Source: Halobellus inordinatus (GTDB taxonomy: Archaea > Halobacteriota > Halobacteria > Halobacteriales > Haloferacaceae). From it: DNA of 64,000 nucleotides. Below, piece after piece: positions 63,490 to 64,000 of the stretch. The notes beneath the pieces are model-generated. The model saw nothing but the letters and a program-made list of their open reading frames with translations. It ran no database searches and had not been told where the DNA came from. Positions within the stretch are counted from its first letter, which is position 1. Every line of letters starts with the position of its first letter. The DNA is taken from contig NZ_JANHAV010000002.1 of NCBI RefSeq assembly GCF_024464655.1, positions 186,001-250,000 of the forward strand. The letters run 5' to 3'. A program made the position numbers and the translations under genes.

Positions 63490-63866
63490 CGAGCGCTTTC
63501 GGGCCGTTCTTCGCCCTCGTGTGCACGAACCGAGAGCTTGTTCGCGACGAGTTCGCCGCCGTCGTATCGCCCTTTCGCGACGACGACACGGCCGTCCTGA
63601 AGCGTATCGGGAACAGTCCCTTCGTAGACGACCGGGACGGTGTGGTTACCGTCCGTCACTGCGAAGGTGATCGCCTGGCCCTCGGTGTCGAGGTCCGTTG
63701 CGACTCCTTCCAGATTCACCCAGTCGTCCTGATACGTTCCCTCGTTCTCGGAGATCTGCGTCGGCGAAACGAACGCGGCCGAGGCGTTCATACTCGTCAC
63801 GCCGAGCGTGGCGAGTAGCACGAGAATCCCGACCGTCGTGACGAGGAGTTTGTTCTTCCGGCGCAC
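63486..63866 (-). CDS. ccmE: Haem chaperone CcmE with atypical haem site
   Basis: A 126-residue protein: N-terminal membrane anchor (residues 7-25) then an OB-fold domain with VNLEGVATDLD and GRVVVAKGRYDGGELVANKLSVRAHEG. In bacteria the haem binds covalently to His in HxxxY; in many archaea to Cys in CxxxY. Here the candidate is His116 in RAHEGEERPES, but no Tyr follows four residues later (Glu120). It is coupled to ccmA. The gene begins the ccmEAB unit. Confidence 0.87.
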   Translation of the reverse strand: MRRKNKLLVTTVGILVLLATLGVTSMNASAAFVSPTQISENEGTYQDDWVNLEGVATDLDTEGQAITFAVTDGNHTVPVVYEGTVPDTLQDGRVVVAKGRYDGGELVANKLSVRAHEGEERPESAR

Positions 63867-63947
63867 TACCGGAGGGAGTGGCTGGGTACTCTTGATTGTA
63901 CCGAATCGCCACGACTTGGGCCGCTTCTGCCCACGCCTCCCTCCTCG

Positions 63948-64000
63948 CTAGACAACCTCGATAGTAGTTCCGCGGTCGTCTGTGGCCCCTGCCGCGTCGA
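63948..64000 (-). CDS. C-terminal end of an unidentified gene at the window edge
   Basis: The minus strand carries a short in-frame end, DAAGATDDRGTTIEVV then TAG at 63948. It has acidic haloarchaeal composition and probably belongs to a gene lying beyond position 64000, read leftward like ccmE. Too little remains to name it. Confidence 0.4.
   Translation of the reverse strand, partial: DAAGATDDRGTTIEVV

Overview
The window is a GC-rich, gene-dense stretch of a haloarchaeal (class Halobacteria) chromosome. The evidence is a strongly acidic proteome, archaeal information-processing genes (aIF6, L31e, L39e, RadA, PCNA, PriL, Hjc, aIF1A, Rio1, Pno1, Nmd3, thermosome), Tat lipoproteins, halocyanin, bacterio-opsin-activator type regulators, and TATA boxes about 25-35 bp upstream of start codons with little or no leader. 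No tRNA, rRNA, CRISPR array, transposase or working integrase was seen. The genus cannot be fixed from the sequence alone.

Layout. 1-1047: the ribosomal operon L39e-L31e-aIF6 (aIF6 runs off the left edge). 1221-2798: an EamA exporter and the RNA cyclic phosphodiesterase ThpR. 2962-11407: an acetate module with two acyl/acetyl-CoA synthetases flanking a Bat-like regulator, then a DUF4212 + sodium:solute symporter pair and a UspA protein. 11547-15737: TPR protein, DUF424 protein, a four-PAS histidine kinase, UspA, a small protein and a possible small RNA. 16093-21225: Fe-S assembly (SufS, SufU/IscU), MscS-like channel, AzlCD, an HTH regulator and RadA. 21400-26257: two lipoproteins, PspAB-HtpX membrane stress pair, Nmd3. 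26300-38316: an XPD-like Fe-S helicase, CBS protein, amino-acid permease with UspA partner, YkgJ-type protein and many small haloarchaea-specific proteins. 38482-46635: thermosome, DICT-domain sensor, Pno1/Rio1/aIF1A, then a SAH/MTA deaminase and AhcY. 46675-53380: GtrA, sulfatase-like protein, Hjc, SWIM protein, PriL, PCNA. 53530-63866: a nearly complete System I cytochrome c maturation locus.

The right end is the most striking functional unit. CcmF and a thioredoxin-like protein are transcribed leftward. Diverging from them are a di-haem cytochrome c resembling thiosulfate dehydrogenase TsdA, CcdA, CcmC, a 39-aa CcmD-like peptide and a membrane-anchored halocyanin. CcmE-CcmA-CcmB converge from the right. 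Together they can import reductant, export and ligate haem, and provide a cytochrome c substrate and a copper electron carrier.

The most unusual non-coding signal is a set of short palindromic elements. Family A (three copies, about 70-85 bp) keeps its stems by compensatory changes while loop strands stay fixed, and every copy points toward a downstream gene. Families B (two 81-bp copies) and C (two 89-bp copies) are MITE-like with terminal inverted repeats, and one copy of each touches or supplies a stop codon. A single-copy three-way-junction palindrome follows the DUF5784 gene. These, rather than a protein cluster, are the best candidates for something undescribed.
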